A stretch of 64,000 nucleotides of DNA from Osmia lignaria lignaria (Eukaryota; Arthropoda; Insecta; Hymenoptera; Megachilidae), in assembly GCF_051020975.1 (NCBI RefSeq), contig NC_135042.1, positions 10,997,888 through 11,061,887 of the forward strand. Direction: 5' to 3'. Position numbers and translations under genes: made by a program. How positions within the stretch are numbered: the stretch's first letter is position 1; each line of letters starts with the position of its first letter. This document shows, in pieces, positions 11,897 to 24,450 of the stretch. The notes under the pieces are model-generated. The model did no database searches. It worked only from the letters and a program-made list of their open reading frames with translations, and had not been told where the DNA came from.

Positions 11897-14800
11897 CGCT
11901 TTCACATCCTGATAAATTTGATACTTAAACATATAAATGAACAAACTGAACAACATTAGATATTATACATAGAATGGACTTGCATTAATATTGACATTAC
12001 TGTTTTATAGAGAATACACCCAAGTTTGACGAGATCGAGGCTAGAGGCAAGCGTAATGATCATCCAGAGGCAGACAAGTCTCTGGTAGGTAGAACAGGCC
12101 AGCAAAGCCCCTCTAATGGTGCAGCAAGTTGAATAAAAACCAGACCAGTGTAGACCAGAATTCACGTGTAGACCGACTAACGGTGTTAAATACGTATGCA
12201 CAAGAAGCAGGGAATGTAGGGGCCAAGGAAAAGGATCGAGTTTCCCTATCTCTCCCTCGATACAACGGTATTGCCGGTGGACACACAGCACAGAAAATCA
12301 TAAAATAATATCTGTTTATAGGAAAAGTAAAATTTAAAATTTTCAGGTTGATGTTTTTCTACTAAAAAAAGGGGATAACGAACGACCTTCCGCAACGTCA
12401 CAAAGGAATCTTTGTAACTGTACGTCAGATCAGAAGCAAAAATAAGCCTGCACATTTTCCCAACCCATTGAGAATTGATCATTCTCCTTATTCGTATCAA
12501 GTGGAAAATAACCTGTCGTTCTGAACGCACGCAAATCGTGTTCCATGTTACCAACATTCCTTCTCTGAGTAAGTGCAAAATCGAATAAAAATAGTCGGAT
12601 CGAAGGAACTTGCTCATTCTCCAAGCGAACGTTCTACAGGTGCAATGACGAAACATTCTTTACGTTCATGTAAGCAGACGTTGAAATCGAAGTCAACGCG
12701 ATGAAATACATATTTATGAATCGTTATTATTACGCTCGAATGACTAAATTATACGTTTCAATTTTAACATATCCATTTTTTTTCTCTTTTAATTTCTTTA
12801 CTATAAAAAGCTAACACCGCGTATGGATCATTAGAATTAATTTAGATTAATGTGTTCAATGGATCATATAATAACGTGTTTTTCTGCGTATAGGATGACC
12901 ATATGACGAACGTACGTACTACGAATATGTACGTGTGAGCACAGATACCACCGGAAGAGTCAATTTAACGGGTTCTCTACGGTACGTTTATTTATAAAGT
13001 AAAATGGAACGGCCCGGTTAAGCCTGTTAATTGATCGTAGAAACTTGTCATGCACACCGTGTGCATTATGTATCTGCATAACATGAATTCGGTTACAAGT
13101 ACAACGATGGAATGCAACGGGTGTCATCAGACGCGTGAAAGAGCGTGCGTGAATGACGAGTCTATGTATATTCCAAGGTCTACACCATGGCAATGAAGGA
13201 GAGATTTATTCTTTTACGTGTACTGGAAGATTTCGCTGTAACTATGAAAGGAAAATTAAGTATTATAATACTTTAACAAATAGTCTTGTTAAAATTTTTC
13301 AAAATAAGTCAGAAGTACAGAAGTTCCTGAATAACAAACTCTGATTACTGAATGAAATTTACATCAACATTTCTTTGCGCGTGTAAAGAGCAATATTTAT
13401 TCAAAGCATGACAAAGGTGAATACGGAAGAAAGGTATGTCTGAACAATTATTCTGTCCACGTGTTCGGTAATTCACCGTCTGAATATCATTCACATTTTT
13501 TGGTAAACTACGATTACTCTAATAATTCTGAATTCCACATGCTAATACAAAGTTTTAGGGACACAATGCCTAACGAGTAGTATATCTGCGTAATCAATTA
13601 ATCAAACTGCGGCAAGGCTGAATGAATTAATCAGGAATGGTTTTACTTTTTTTTATTCTACATGTACCATGAATAATGTAGCAGCACGGACTTTGGACAG
13701 ATCTTTGCTCTTATGTTACTTGAAATATGATAAATAAATAATTGTGAAGAAGAAGGAAGTGTCGGACGAAGAAATCTCAGACGACAAGAGTTGTACCGTT
13801 ATTCATTGCGCGTGGGAACGCAGATAAAGATTGTATAATCTCTTAGAACAGTGAACGGAGGTTTTTTAATTAACGTTAAGTTGGTCACTGGGTGAGTACC
13901 TATTGTGCATCGCCGATTCTTGACGATAAATCATTACTATTAAATTTACAAACACGTCGATAACCTATTGTTAGGGAGTATGTGTAACATAGGCTCCCGA
14001 ACCCTTGGATTTCGTGGCTAAAAAGGGAGTTAATTCGTGTACAGGAAGGGAGAAGAACTTTTAGGGTGATGGTGGACAACACGATGCTTCGGTTTACAAG
14101 CACATGAGTCACAGGAAGTGCTGGCAGTTCGCGATAAAGAACACATCGAAATTATCATGTGTCGTCTAGGCGGGATGTGAATCGTTGATCGTTATGCTTC
14201 TGGTGATCTTTTAGTCAAACAGAACAAAAGAGCAAGCTGCGAGAAATCAACCGAGAAAACAAGTACAGATTTCACTGACGTTAGATAAACGCTAATTGCT
14301 TTCTAATTGAGCAATCTGTTATTAATCAATAGTGTTATTAATCATGATACGAGGTAAGACGCATTATGTAGTCTTTCAAAATAACAGAGTCGAGATAAAA
14401 CACTGGAGAAAGTTTCAAAAAATAAAAGTAAATATTGGTCAATGAACCATAACTTTGACCGTACCCATCAACTAATATCTAATCACCAATGTCCGTGGTT
14501 GTTCAATGAGATAGAGTAAAAATATCAGGAGATTGCTTATCGTCGTACAAATTCAATGATTAGATAAATGGTGCATTCGAAACTTTCAAGAAATGAACCT
14601 GTTACTGTGTGCCCTAACGCTTCAACATTATTGACCCAAGCCACGATATCGGGTGAGCTGCTATTTATTCGCCCAAAGCGTGGAATTTGGAAGGTGAAGC
14701 TAATCAATTGGAATTAAAATTAGATGATCTAAACTATAGAAACTCGTCATTATCACGTCCCAACCGAATGAATAAACCTTTAATGGATTTTAAATTGCGC

Positions 14801-16740
14801 CATGCGAAAATGCGCTCGAAACTTATTCACCGGATAATCGCAAAGTCGAACACGGTACGATTTTTCTTACGTAATCAAAGACATAACGGTAGAAGTGAAA
14901 GCCTAGATCAAACGCGAAATTCTACGGGAGCAACCGTATCATTTTTTGTATTTCGTGGCACACCTGGACGGTATCATTTCTTTCGTTAGATAACATGGAA
15001 AATGACAAGTTTCAATAATGCAATTGCAAATCTGCAATTTCCTCTGATTTCAAAATTAAATCAAACTATAATTTAAGATTTTGTATCTTTTTTTTTTTTT
15101 TCACAGATATTGATCATTAAAAATGAGGAAGTCAGTTCTCAAAGCTAACGTCTGTGTTTGCTTTCTGTCGTTTCTTAGAAACAGGTGAACAGATGGGTCA
15201 ATTTTGTTTACTGGTGAAACTCTCTCTCTCTCTTTCTCTCTCGACTAAATATGAAGGATAATAGAAAAATAATAAGCTTTCTAACTGACGGACTCGACAA
15301 GCCTCCTCCTTGGTCTTTTCAGGGATAATACTTTGAAACTAATATAACCACCGTTAATATAACGTAATATGATTAGCGATGGTAATATGATACGTATGCC
15401 AATCGATCGAGATTATTAAGCACGCAAATGTTCTTTGAACATACGCGGATCGTTGCGGTGTTTTGTCGCGTCCCATATACGTGACACCATTCTGCCAGAT
15501 TCAAAGTCCATACAACAAAGGCTCTTTATGCATTCTTCAACAATGATAAATATTCCAGGACACTTTTTGTCTCGCTGATATTTCCTCGAAAAACAAGAGG
15601 ATGATTTAATCTTTGTTTCTGTTATAATGCAACTGCGAGCTTAAATCATTCTCTGTTTTGTACAACTATTTTTGAATAGAATACGAGGGTTAATGCGCTA
15701 TTCGTAGCGCAAACGTGTGTTTAAATTGGGCTCTGTAGTTGTATCCGATCCAAAACGATCCATTTTCGTTGTTTAAGAAAGTCTTTTAAATAATAAATGA
15801 ATCTTACCTAATTTAAATTAGATTCTTACGCATTGTTAAATTACTGAGCACGGAATATCACTCTCACGAAAGGGGTCCTTTGTTTCAGGATAATCCCGAA
15901 TGTCAGGCTTTGTTTCATCGATAATTTGAACAAAGAGGAGAAAGCCTTAGGATCTACCAGCTTGGTGGAATACCAAACTGGTCACGTCGCAATCCGACTC
16001 ATTTCGCGATTGTTCTTCATTTACTGTCTCCACAATGTCATTTATAATGGTATATCTTATGGACAATCAATGACGACAGAAACCTCGATCAAAGTCCGTG
16101 GAATTGTCATCTAATTTCGTTCAGAACAATAAGTTTCACTTTTCGTAGATAAATCCGTAGATAGAGCACGGATTTGTTATTCTTGGAAATTTCAATACAG
16201 ACAAAATCTATGGTTTTGTATATAATTATAACGTATTATGATGATCAATAATAAAAGAGATTTGTATCTACCATTGTCTGTAAAGTGAATCAACCTTATC
16301 ATGAGATTCTACAAATTTTATCACTAAACGATGATATAGTTATTTCCTACAACAATTTAATACTTTCTAATCTATCACTATATGTACATTTAAACGCGAT
16401 TTATAAATTAAAATTAGAACAAAAAAAAAAATTGAATTTTTACCTCCTTAGGAAAGTTGTTCGATAACAAGTGCTTATCTCGTTTTAAACATGCTTTTCC
16501 ATCTATGTATACTGACAATATTTATATACTTTCACTTTATCCCTGAAAACTTATCATTTTACTATCTGGATTACAATTAATAAAATTTCAGTAACATTTA
16601 TTACTGTCCGCTGAAACATCCTAGGCGATCATTATCGAAATAGATTTTTATAAAAAAAAACAAAGCAAAATCTATTAATTAATAAAAATAACACCTACTA
16701 TTTGCTCATATTTAAAATGCGAAGAAAAGTTGTATCGAAG
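11897..16740. other. Long intergenic stretch, no supported gene
   Basis: I read this 4.8 kb on both strands and found no exon with family similarity, tRNA or CRISPR. A somewhat more GC-rich patch at about 12020-12290 could be a non-coding exon or regulatory island. A CT-rich simple repeat lies at about 15219-15243. Open frames of 60-136 codons occur but have the composition of chance frames. Confidence 0.4.
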
Positions 16741-16752
16741 TACCACATGGGG

Positions 16753-16870
16753 TATCGATATTTACATCGATTGATCCTTAAGCGCGCGATGCCGCAAGAT
16801 GGCGGCAATACCCTTTAATCTCGATTTCAAAAACCATCGCCGAAATTGCGTTCTAACGTTACATTTATAA
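16753..16870 (+). promoter_or_regulatory. DRE-type promoter element followed by a Kozak-like ATG (23-codon ORF)
   Basis: TATCGATA at 16753-16760 is the DNA-replication-related element bound by DREF in insect housekeeping promoters. Some 40 nt downstream the sequence CAAGATGGCGGC puts an ATG (16799) in a strong start context. The frame from it, MAAIPFNLDFKNHRRNC and a few more residues, stops at 16870. It may be a very short protein, a uORF or the first exon of a gene whose later exons I cannot place. The identification as a promoter is inference. Confidence 0.35.
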
Positions 16871-16920
16871 ATAAACCTGTCACTGCTGCGATTCCTATCA
16901 CTATTGTAGCAGGTTTATTT
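16869..16920. repeat. 11-bp perfect inverted repeat
   Basis: AAATAAACCTG at 16869-16879 recurs inverted as CAGGTTTATTT at 16910-16920, with a 30-nt loop. Short hydrophobic frames run through it on both strands. Its role is unknown. It lies between the DRE-type promoter and the orphan minus-strand exon. Confidence 0.4.
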
Positions 16921-16998
16921 ACTTCGTAGATATCAAATGAATATGTACATATTTATTGCACGTGTTCAGGTTATACATTAACAAGTTTCGTAAAATTT

Positions 16999-17142
16999 CT
17001 ACGCGTCTATTGGATTAATTAGTTCCATACTTTGAACTGCGTCACAAATTTGCACGAATTCTTCTCGTTGTAAACGACCTTGATATTCTTCAATTCTGTT
17101 CGTAAATGTCGCGTGGTCATTCTCGGAAAATCCAGTCACCGA
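16999..17142 (-). CDS. Orphan terminal coding exon of an unidentified gene
   Basis: On the minus strand an acceptor (TTTTGTAG) at 17143-17144 opens a 48-codon frame in phase 0, beginning SVTGFSENDHATFTNRIEEY and ending PIDA plus TAG. A minus-strand AATAAA signal lies about 35 nt beyond the stop (near 16960). The residue composition (charged, helical, no low complexity) is that of real protein rather than a chance frame. Upstream exons were not placed with confidence: a donor-like GTGAGT follows DYRVENCNK at about 17954 (minus) and would be phase-compatible, and another GTAAGC lies near 18356. I do not recognise the family. Confidence 0.45.
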   Translation of the reverse strand, partial: SVTGFSENDHATFTNRIEEYQGRLQREEFVQICDAVQSMELINPIDA

Positions 17143-18921
17143 CTACAAAACTGTCTAATTACACTTAATATCGCGTTTGCATCTCGAACGACAAATATTC
17201 ATGTCACGAACTGATTTTTTTTCTACTTTATTAACATTTTCTTATAAATATTGGGAGAGAAATTATGTATTTATTTATTTTACTTGTCAGGAGAGTGCTT
17301 ATTAACCCCTTCATCCGCAGAAATCAAACTACAGCATTTTGCAGACAGTACTATTTATTATAAACAAAAATGTAGACGGAAATAAATAGTTATATGTTTG
17401 TTAATATGTTATTCATGATTTGTATCATTAGTTTTGAAACGACCTATATAAGAATGTTAAGTACGACCGGTCTTGTATCCATGTAAAGTAATCACCAATA
17501 CTAAAGCCTCCGCTCAATGAACGATATTCTCAGGCTAAAGCCATACAGGTAAAATGTCCCTTTCCTTTTCGTGTTACCAAGAGTATACATTCCTTCGTTT
17601 ACAAACCCACCCTTTTTAATTCATGTAAAATAAAGAGGAGAAAAAAGAAAATTGAAAGCAAACGCAGGTAAGAAATCTGACTGTGTCGGGAGATAACACG
17701 ATCACCTATATGTGTATATAAAATGTATTTTAAACGTAAACACTTCGACTGAGATCACTTTCAACATTTACCATGACCATACTACGATTAAAATTATTGT
17801 AAAATACAATACAAGAGAATAATGACTAGTTAAGGGCATTTAACAGTGAGAATACTTTGCCAAAACGGTACAATCGAATCATAAACGCACAGCATCTTTT
17901 GTCAGATGGAACAATAAATGATTAAAAATTGCAAGTTTTTCGTAGTACTCACTTTGTTACAGTTCTCCACGCGATAATCCAAAAGTATTTAGATATGCAC
18001 AGGGAAAGTAGAACAGAAAAAAATAATTGGCACACGAAACGAACGACGAAATGGACACTTCGCTGTTCAATTTACAACTGAGGCATTCACCGTCCACCGA
18101 TTCTACCGCCTCGCTTAGCATCAATTTACGCGCGCACTACTCCCTCTATCTGAATATTTCAAACTTTGTAATTAAACAATCAATCGATAATGTAGAAATC
18201 GGTAAAACAGGCCATAAGAAATATAAGAAAAAATATAGAAAAATACATAAGATATTAATGGTATTTAATAAATTATCACCATAAAAGCAGAATAAATGAG
18301 AAATATGTTATTTTAATTTGCATCTGTACCGACAAAATAGAGTATAAATTTTCAGCTTACGCATTTCTGAACACAAGGTGGAAATGATGTCAGAAGTCAC
18401 GACTCCGGTCTTCTCTTCAACTTTGTCTTCTGTTTTTTGTATTTTTGATACTTAATACACAATTTAATATAATATTTACACATATTCACATATACGAGCT
18501 GCGAATGAGCGCGCAATCGAGCACAGAAAACGAACGAACTGCGCCCTACAGAAAAAACGAGGAACTAAATTTGATATACTTCCCTACATGCATGTATTGG
18601 AAGTTACACCTCACATCAAACATAATGTATAGAACACACATATAAAGTTAATTTAAATTCATCAGTGATAAAAGTTTACGCACATATGTATTGCACTGTA
18701 CGTTATTTTTTATGACATCAGTTGAACGTGAATATATGAGTTGTCGAGTCTTCTTATCTACAACATCTGAAATTAAAAATCCAAAACGTTGGATATAACG
18801 ATTACAAGAGGTTTGTAAATGTATTTGTTGCTCCTATATAAAATGGTGCAATCAAATCAAGTCTTTTAGTGTACTTGTTTAACACATAATTCTTGTCATT
18901 TAGTATTTGAACATTAAAAAG
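17143..18921. other. Intergenic/upstream region, mostly unassigned
   Basis: This region lies between the orphan minus exon and the aspartate aminotransferase start. It must include the latter's promoter and probably the upstream exons of the minus-strand orphan. A slightly GC-richer patch at 18040-18150 could be a shared promoter or a first exon. No gene can be firmly supported. Confidence 0.35.
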
Positions 18922-20729
18922 ATGAGTTCAAGATTTGGCGGTCTCAAATTAGGCCCTCCAATAGAAGTTTTTGCGCTTCAGAAAGCATTTGTTGAAGATA
19001 ATTATGAAAAAAAAGTAAATTTATCTATAGGAGGTACGTATATATCTTATTTCAATATTTACATAATTTAAGAATAGTTAAACAATTTTACATAAATATT
19101 ATTAATAATTAAACAAATTTCTAAATTGTTCATAGAAAAATAAATGTATACTTTTTTTCATAAGTTATTTACCATGTTTGTAATGAATCTGTTCTTGAAT
19201 GACCTCCAAGAACACCTGATGATTATGTAACATATGTTATCAATGTATCTGTTAGCTTAATGAATCATTTAAAATAATAATCATGGAAAATACAATGAAT
19301 TTAAATTATTTTTAGCTTTTCGTACCAACGAAGGAAAGCCCTGGGTGTTACCAGTTGTTCGAAAAGTAGAAAAGTCTTTAGCTGCAGATGAATTGCAAAA
19401 TCATGAATATCTTCCTGTTTTGGGGTTGGAAGCTTTCAGTCAAGCAGCAACAAGTATGTTGTTGGGTGCTGACTCTCCTATAATTGCACAAGGTCGTGCT
19501 TTTGGTATTCAAACATTATCTGGTACTGGAGCTTTACGTGTTGCTGCAGAGTTCTTGAGTCGTATTTTACATTATGATACCTTTTATTATAGCAAACCAA
19601 CTTGGGGTAAATATAAAAAAATTAAATATACTGTATTTAATGTACAATATTTCACATAGAATATTTTAACAGAGAACCACAAACTTGTGTTCATAAATGG
19701 AGGGTTTAAGAAAGCTTGCGAATACACATACTGGAATTCAGATACTCGTAGTATTGACATAGAAGCAATGCTTAAAGATCTTGATGATGCTCCAGAAAAT
19801 GCTGTAATTATTTTTCATGCGTGCGCGCATAATCCTACTGGATGCGATCCAACTCCTGAGCAATGGACAAGAATAGCAAATCTAGTTCAAAGAAAACGTC
19901 TGTTTCCAGTTTTTGACAGTGCATATCAAGTAAATAACATTATAAATATTCATGAAAGAAGATAAAATAATTTTGCATGCAAAATGTGAATATTTATATT
20001 TTGTTAGGGTTTTGCAAGCGGTGACTTAAATAAAGATGCTTACGCAGTGAGATTGTTTGCCGAACTTGGAATAGAATTTATATGTACGCAAAGTTTTGCT
20101 AAAAATTTTGGATTGTACAACGAACGAATTGGAAATTTAGTACTTGTTATATCAGATATAAAAAATGTACCTCAAATTAAATCTCAGTTAACTTTAATTG
20201 TTCGAGGAATGTACAGCAACCCACCTAATCATGGGGCAAGAATAGTTGCAACTGTATTACGAAATCCGGATCTTTTCAAAGAATGGTACAGTGTTAATAA
20301 TATAGAAATACGTTAATTGATCAATTAAAATGTTACAATTTTTTTTAGGAAAGGTCATATTTGCACTATGTCTAATAGGATAAAAGAAATGAGAACAAGT
20401 TTGTATGAAAGACTGGTCAGATTAGGAACTCCTGGTTCTTGGGAACATATTACTCAACAAATAGGAATGTTCTGTTATACAGGTCTCGCTGGTTTGTATC
20501 TGATAAAAAATATTGATTTTTATTTATAAAAAGTATCTTCTTTAATATAATAAATCTTATTTCAGAGAGACAAGTTGAACATTTAATAAATCATTACCAC
20601 ATTTACTTGTTGAGAAGCGGTCGAATAAACATGTGTGGGCTTAATGAAGTTAATTTGGATTATGTGGCAAATGCGATCTATGAAACTGTCTTACTGTTTC
20701 CTCAAAATAAAACAAGTTGCACATGTTGA
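18922..20729 (+). CDS. Got1: Cytosolic aspartate aminotransferase
   Basis: Six exons: 18922-19033, 19316-19606, 19673-19929, 20008-20285, 20349-20491 and 20566-20729, giving 414 aa, the usual length of cytosolic AST (413 in human). There is no mitochondrial presequence: the start MSSRFGGLK is followed directly by the mature fold. Conserved landmarks: NHEYLPVLGL, SGTGALR (cofactor phosphate loop), HACAHNPTG, the PLP-binding Lys in SFAKNFGLYNER (about residue 252), the substrate-binding Arg in IVRGMYSNPPNHGARIV and the C-terminal SGRINMCGL carrying the second substrate Arg. It interconverts aspartate plus 2-oxoglutarate and oxaloacetate plus glutamate, and serves the malate-aspartate shuttle. 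The ATG chosen is the first in frame. The next-to-last intron uses a weak GTTTGT donor. Confidence 0.95.
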
Positions 20730-22573
20730 AATGGATAAGTGGAATAAGCTGTCGTATAATAAGTATAAGTTACTGAAATTCTAGAATTGGAAACATTATT
20801 GAAACGTGGCAATATTTTATGTGCACTCAAGTTAACTTAGAAGTGTAGAAGTATTTTATAGAGATTTTCTTCCTGTTATAATCTTTTATTTTTTTTTTTT
20901 TTACATAGTTATTAGAATGTATAGATATCAGGATAACAAACTGCTTTTAATCAAAGCATTTATTTTGACAAATTTTAATACTGAAAAAATTCCGAACTCA
21001 ACAGAAATTTTATTTTGTGCAGAAGCTATACCATTTCATTACAAAGCGCCTTGTATATAAAAGTACAAAATATTACAAAGTATTATGAATTGCCAAATTT
21101 TCAAATCGCTTATTATTAAAGTGATTTCGATTGAGCTTAATAGTTTGTAGAATTATAATAAATATCTATAGCAAATATTCATTAAATACTATGTTTTTAC
21201 AAAGTTTTAAAGTGAATAGGATGTTGATTATACAAAGCATTAACATTTAGTATTGGTAATCACAGAGCATAAAAATTGCATGAAAATATATATTAAAATA
21301 TACATGCAATATACTTATATATATTTATGTATTATACCAGTTTTAATATTCAGAAGATGGCCATCTTTGTACATAAAAAAGGTAATATCTCTGCTATATT
21401 TTTCAGAAACATATTTTTAATATTCAGAGTTCAATATTTTTAATAATAACCTGATATGTATAAGCACAGTTTACGAATGCTGTTATTAAGGACTGAAAAA
21501 ACAGTAACTATAATATAAATTAAAAGAATAGAACTAAAATTATTTTAATAATAAGCGATTAATTTATTATTGAAAATTTGTTATCATTTGCGCAGATTAA
21601 CAAGTAACCATCTAAAACTATTACAGTTTCAAATGTTACTGTTAGTTCCTGTTTATCTTATTCTAAAAAAAAGTCGATTATTGTGATTTCATATAACATA
21701 TAAAAAGAAGAATATAGTACTATATTTTCTTTATAGTGAAAAAAAAATTATAGCATTTTCTTGTAATACAGATACTATACACATTTATTATATGTGCATT
21801 ATAAAAGAGATATTCATTTTGTTACCTAAATGCTTCCAGTAATTTACATAGTATAAATGTATAGGTACAAGAAGTTTAATGAAAATTAATCCAATGATTG
21901 ATATTAATTACATTCTGTATATCACTTCCAATACTATGTAGGAAGAATGCAATCAAATGTACTGTTTTCCTTTTTATAAATTTTAGTATATTATTATATA
22001 TCTCAAAAGAGAAGTTATATACATTTGTTACATTTACAGAGTACACACATATATATATATACACATATATTTTTAGTAACATAGAAACTTAGAACCTTCC
22101 TTGTTCATAAATCTGGACCAAATTGAAAAACTTGAAAATTAAAATCATCTATGTACTGCCAAATTTGATAGCTTGAATGTGCAGCGATAAGAGTTACTTT
22201 TTTATGTATTTACATGAAGTAAATGTGATGCAGAATGCCATGTATATTTTATAAAAAGAATGTATAATTTTGTAAAGTTGATACATCTGAACAATAATCT
22301 AGCTTTAATGTATATTTAGATGAAATTTAAGTATTTCAATAAAAGTTTAGCTTTATTTCAAAGGGATATTGTAATTAATAAAATTATATATATACACATA
22401 TATTTATATATTATATAAGTGTTATGTGTCTTTATTTACATATTACTAAACTATTTAACAAGAAATAATGAACAAAGTATTGTATGTACACCAAAATATA
22501 ATATATGAATAACATTACAGTATCTATTTATATAGGTATATAATTGTTATTAGTTTGAATAAAATACTTCAAA
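20730..22573. other. Convergent 3' UTR region
   Basis: About 1.8 kb of AT-rich DNA between the stops of Got1 (+) and SMIM8 (-). A plus-strand CAATAAAAG at about 22339 could end a long Got1 3' UTR. A minus-strand AATAAA (plus TTTATT at 22431-22436) is well placed as the SMIM8 poly(A) signal. No coding frame is credible. Confidence 0.5.
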
Positions 22574-22895
22574 TTATACTACCCATTTGGATGTTTTCTT
22601 TTTTAAATGAACTGTTTCATCTGTTGCAACTGCATTATAGTATTCTGAATCTTTATAATTCTGACGCATATAGGTAATATATCCTATACAACCAAGCATT
22701 GTAATAACTCCAAAAATCATTATCATTTTATTCTGAAAATAATAAATTTTAAAAATGTTTTAGATTATATTTATGTTAGTTATATAATCTTACCGGTTTA
22801 ACGTACAATTCATAATTAATTGTACGAAATAATGGTGTAGTCTTTAAAGAACGTAATCCATCACCTGGTGCTGGTTTACGTTTATTTTCAGTCAT
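22574..22895 (-). CDS. SMIM8: Small integral membrane protein 8
   Basis: Two exons, 22895-22794 and 22732-22574, encode 86 aa. The protein matches vertebrate SMIM8 in order: a basic/Pro N-terminus (PAPGDGLRSLKTTPLFR), then NYELYVKPNK leading straight into a single membrane span (about residues 37-56, MIMIFGVITMLGCIGYITYM), an acidic middle and a C-terminal KKKTSKWVV close to the vertebrate RRKTSKWD. The biochemical role of the family is unknown. The gene is divergent from IMP3, with starts 173 nt apart. This gene is too short to be found by length-filtered ORF searches, so it rests on the family match and clean splice phase. Confidence 0.85.
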
Positions 22896-23068
22896 TATAA
22901 ATTTCAATTAATTATCTCTGGTAAATATAAACAAATGGAAAATTATTTATTATCTTTGGAAGGTTAGGATTTCGATGTCAGTTCCTTAGATGCGTTAGGT
23001 TAAGTTATATTTGTATATATAAAATAAAACGCTACATTACACGTGGTGCTAAGAATTAATTAATAATC
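22896..23068. promoter_or_regulatory. Bidirectional SMIM8/IMP3 promoter with E-box
   Basis: Only 173 nt separate the divergent start codons. A perfect E-box, CACGTG, lies at 23040-23045, 24 nt before the IMP3 ATG. CACGTG is the Myc/Max site common in ribosome-biogenesis gene promoters. Binding itself is inference. Confidence 0.5.
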
Positions 23069-23840
23069 ATGGTACGAAAATTAAAATATCATGAACAGAA
23101 ATTACTTAAGAAGGTTGATTTTATATCGTGGGAAGCCGATAATAATTTACACGAAATAAAAATTCTAAGAAGATATCGGATACAGAAAAGAGAAGACTAC
23201 ACCAAGTATGATTGCAATTTAAAATATAAAGTTGATTTAGAAGAAACATGTTAATAATAAAATATTGTTAATTATTATAGGTACAACAAGCTAGCACGTG
23301 AAATTCGTGAACTCGGTAAGAAAATTAAAGAACTTGATGCAGATCTTCCATTTCGAATAGAACAAAGCGCACTGTTATTAGAAAAATTGTACATGATGGG
23401 ACTTATACCAACAAAATGGGATTTGTTATTGACACAAAATGTTAATGCAAGTTCATTTTGTCGAAGGCGATTGCCAGTTGTTATGGTACGCAATAAAATG
23501 AGTCAAAATATTAAAATGGCTACACAATTTGTAGAGCAAGGCCATGTTAGAGTTGGAACAGAAGTTATAAAAGATCCTGCATTTTTAGTAACAAGGTAGA
23601 TAACAAATGTTCTAAATGAAGTTCTAAAGCAAGCATATAAATGTTTATATAATTAATTTTACATTTTACAGAAATTTAGAGGATTTTGTTACATGGGTAA
23701 ATGCATCTGCTATTAAGAAACATATATTAGAATATAATGATGCTGTAAGTAATATACCTGTTTTACATACAACATTTAGATGTATTGTATTTAATAACAT
23801 ATTGTTATTATTACAGAGAGATGATTTCGATGTGGCTTGA
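23069..23840 (+). CDS. IMP3: U3 snoRNP protein IMP3
   Basis: Four exons: 23069-23205, 23281-23595, 23672-23744 and 23817-23840, giving 182 aa (human IMP3 184). The N-terminus MVRKLKYHEQKLLKKVDF is nearly invariant in the family. The S4 RNA-binding domain follows in the second half (FCRRRLPVV ... FVEQGHVRVG ... DPAFLVTR) and the C-terminus EYNDARDDFD matches the family end. IMP3 is a subunit of the nucleolar small-subunit processome, where with IMP4 and MPP10 it helps pair U3 snoRNA with pre-18S rRNA. The last coding exon is only 24 nt. A minus-strand gene of unknown function begins 610 nt beyond and converges on it. Confidence 0.95.
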
Positions 23841-23954
23841 TTCTTATGCACTGTATTGCTGAACTCTGGCTAAATTTAGAGTTAACACTAGGTTTATTGT
23901 AATTTAATGATATTTACAAATTCAATCAATTATTAATGCTTGTTATTATCATTA

Positions 23955-24450
23955 TTAGTAGCTTTCTGCCTTTTTAACAAATTGTTTCTTATGAATTTCT
24001 TGAAGTATAATTTCACGCATTACATCAATGCAATTACTGAAAAAGACACATTCAAATACAATTTAAAAATAAAATTTGGATATCTTTGAATACATACCTA
24101 AGATACAATATTGATTTAGTAATCTTCAGTATTTTTCTATGATATTCTGAAACATTTTTAATAGTGCAATTCATTTTCTTTTGAGATCTGTTATTTAAAT
24201 TATTAAGTTTTGTTAATGCCATTCCATGTTCCGCGGCATCAGATACAACTTTTCTTTTTTGGTCAAAATTGTTTATTTCCTCAGTTATTGTACTAAGATT
24301 TTCTATTGTTAGTTCATCGATTGTTTCGTCTAAAATAGACGGTACACCCACGCTATGTGTGGATTGCAAAACAAACTTACAAGAGGAACAAAAACTTGAC
24401 CATTTTTCATCAGTATCATCATCTTTTATCATACTAAAAGAATTCTCCAT
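23955..24450 (-). CDS. Small unidentified helical protein (144 aa)
   Basis: Two exons, 24450-24098 and 24036-23955, join in phase 2 through a canonical GTATGT donor and CAG acceptor to 144 aa. The N-terminus is acidic, with a close Cys pair (FCSSCKF). From about residue 40 on, the sequence is rich in Glu, Lys, Asn and Leu and is predicted by eye to be mostly helical (ETIDELTIENLSTITEEINN), perhaps a short coiled coil. The C-terminus is basic (HKKQFVKKAESY). I do not recognise a family. The size and pattern resemble small subunits of complexes such as BLOC/BORC or kinetochore proteins, but that is only a guess. It converges with IMP3, the two stops being 114 nt apart. Confidence 0.6.

Noticed and set aside
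12246..12656. 136-codon minus-strand frame, the longest in the gene desert
   Set aside because: No splice context, no recognisable domain, an unusual Arg/Cys/Phe mix typical of a chance frame, and it spans a GC-rich patch of unknown nature.
14687..14989. 100-codon plus-strand frame
   Set aside because: Begins at a non-ATG codon and shows no family similarity or exon signals.
15219..15243. CT-rich repeat
   Set aside because: Simple sequence, no evidence of function.
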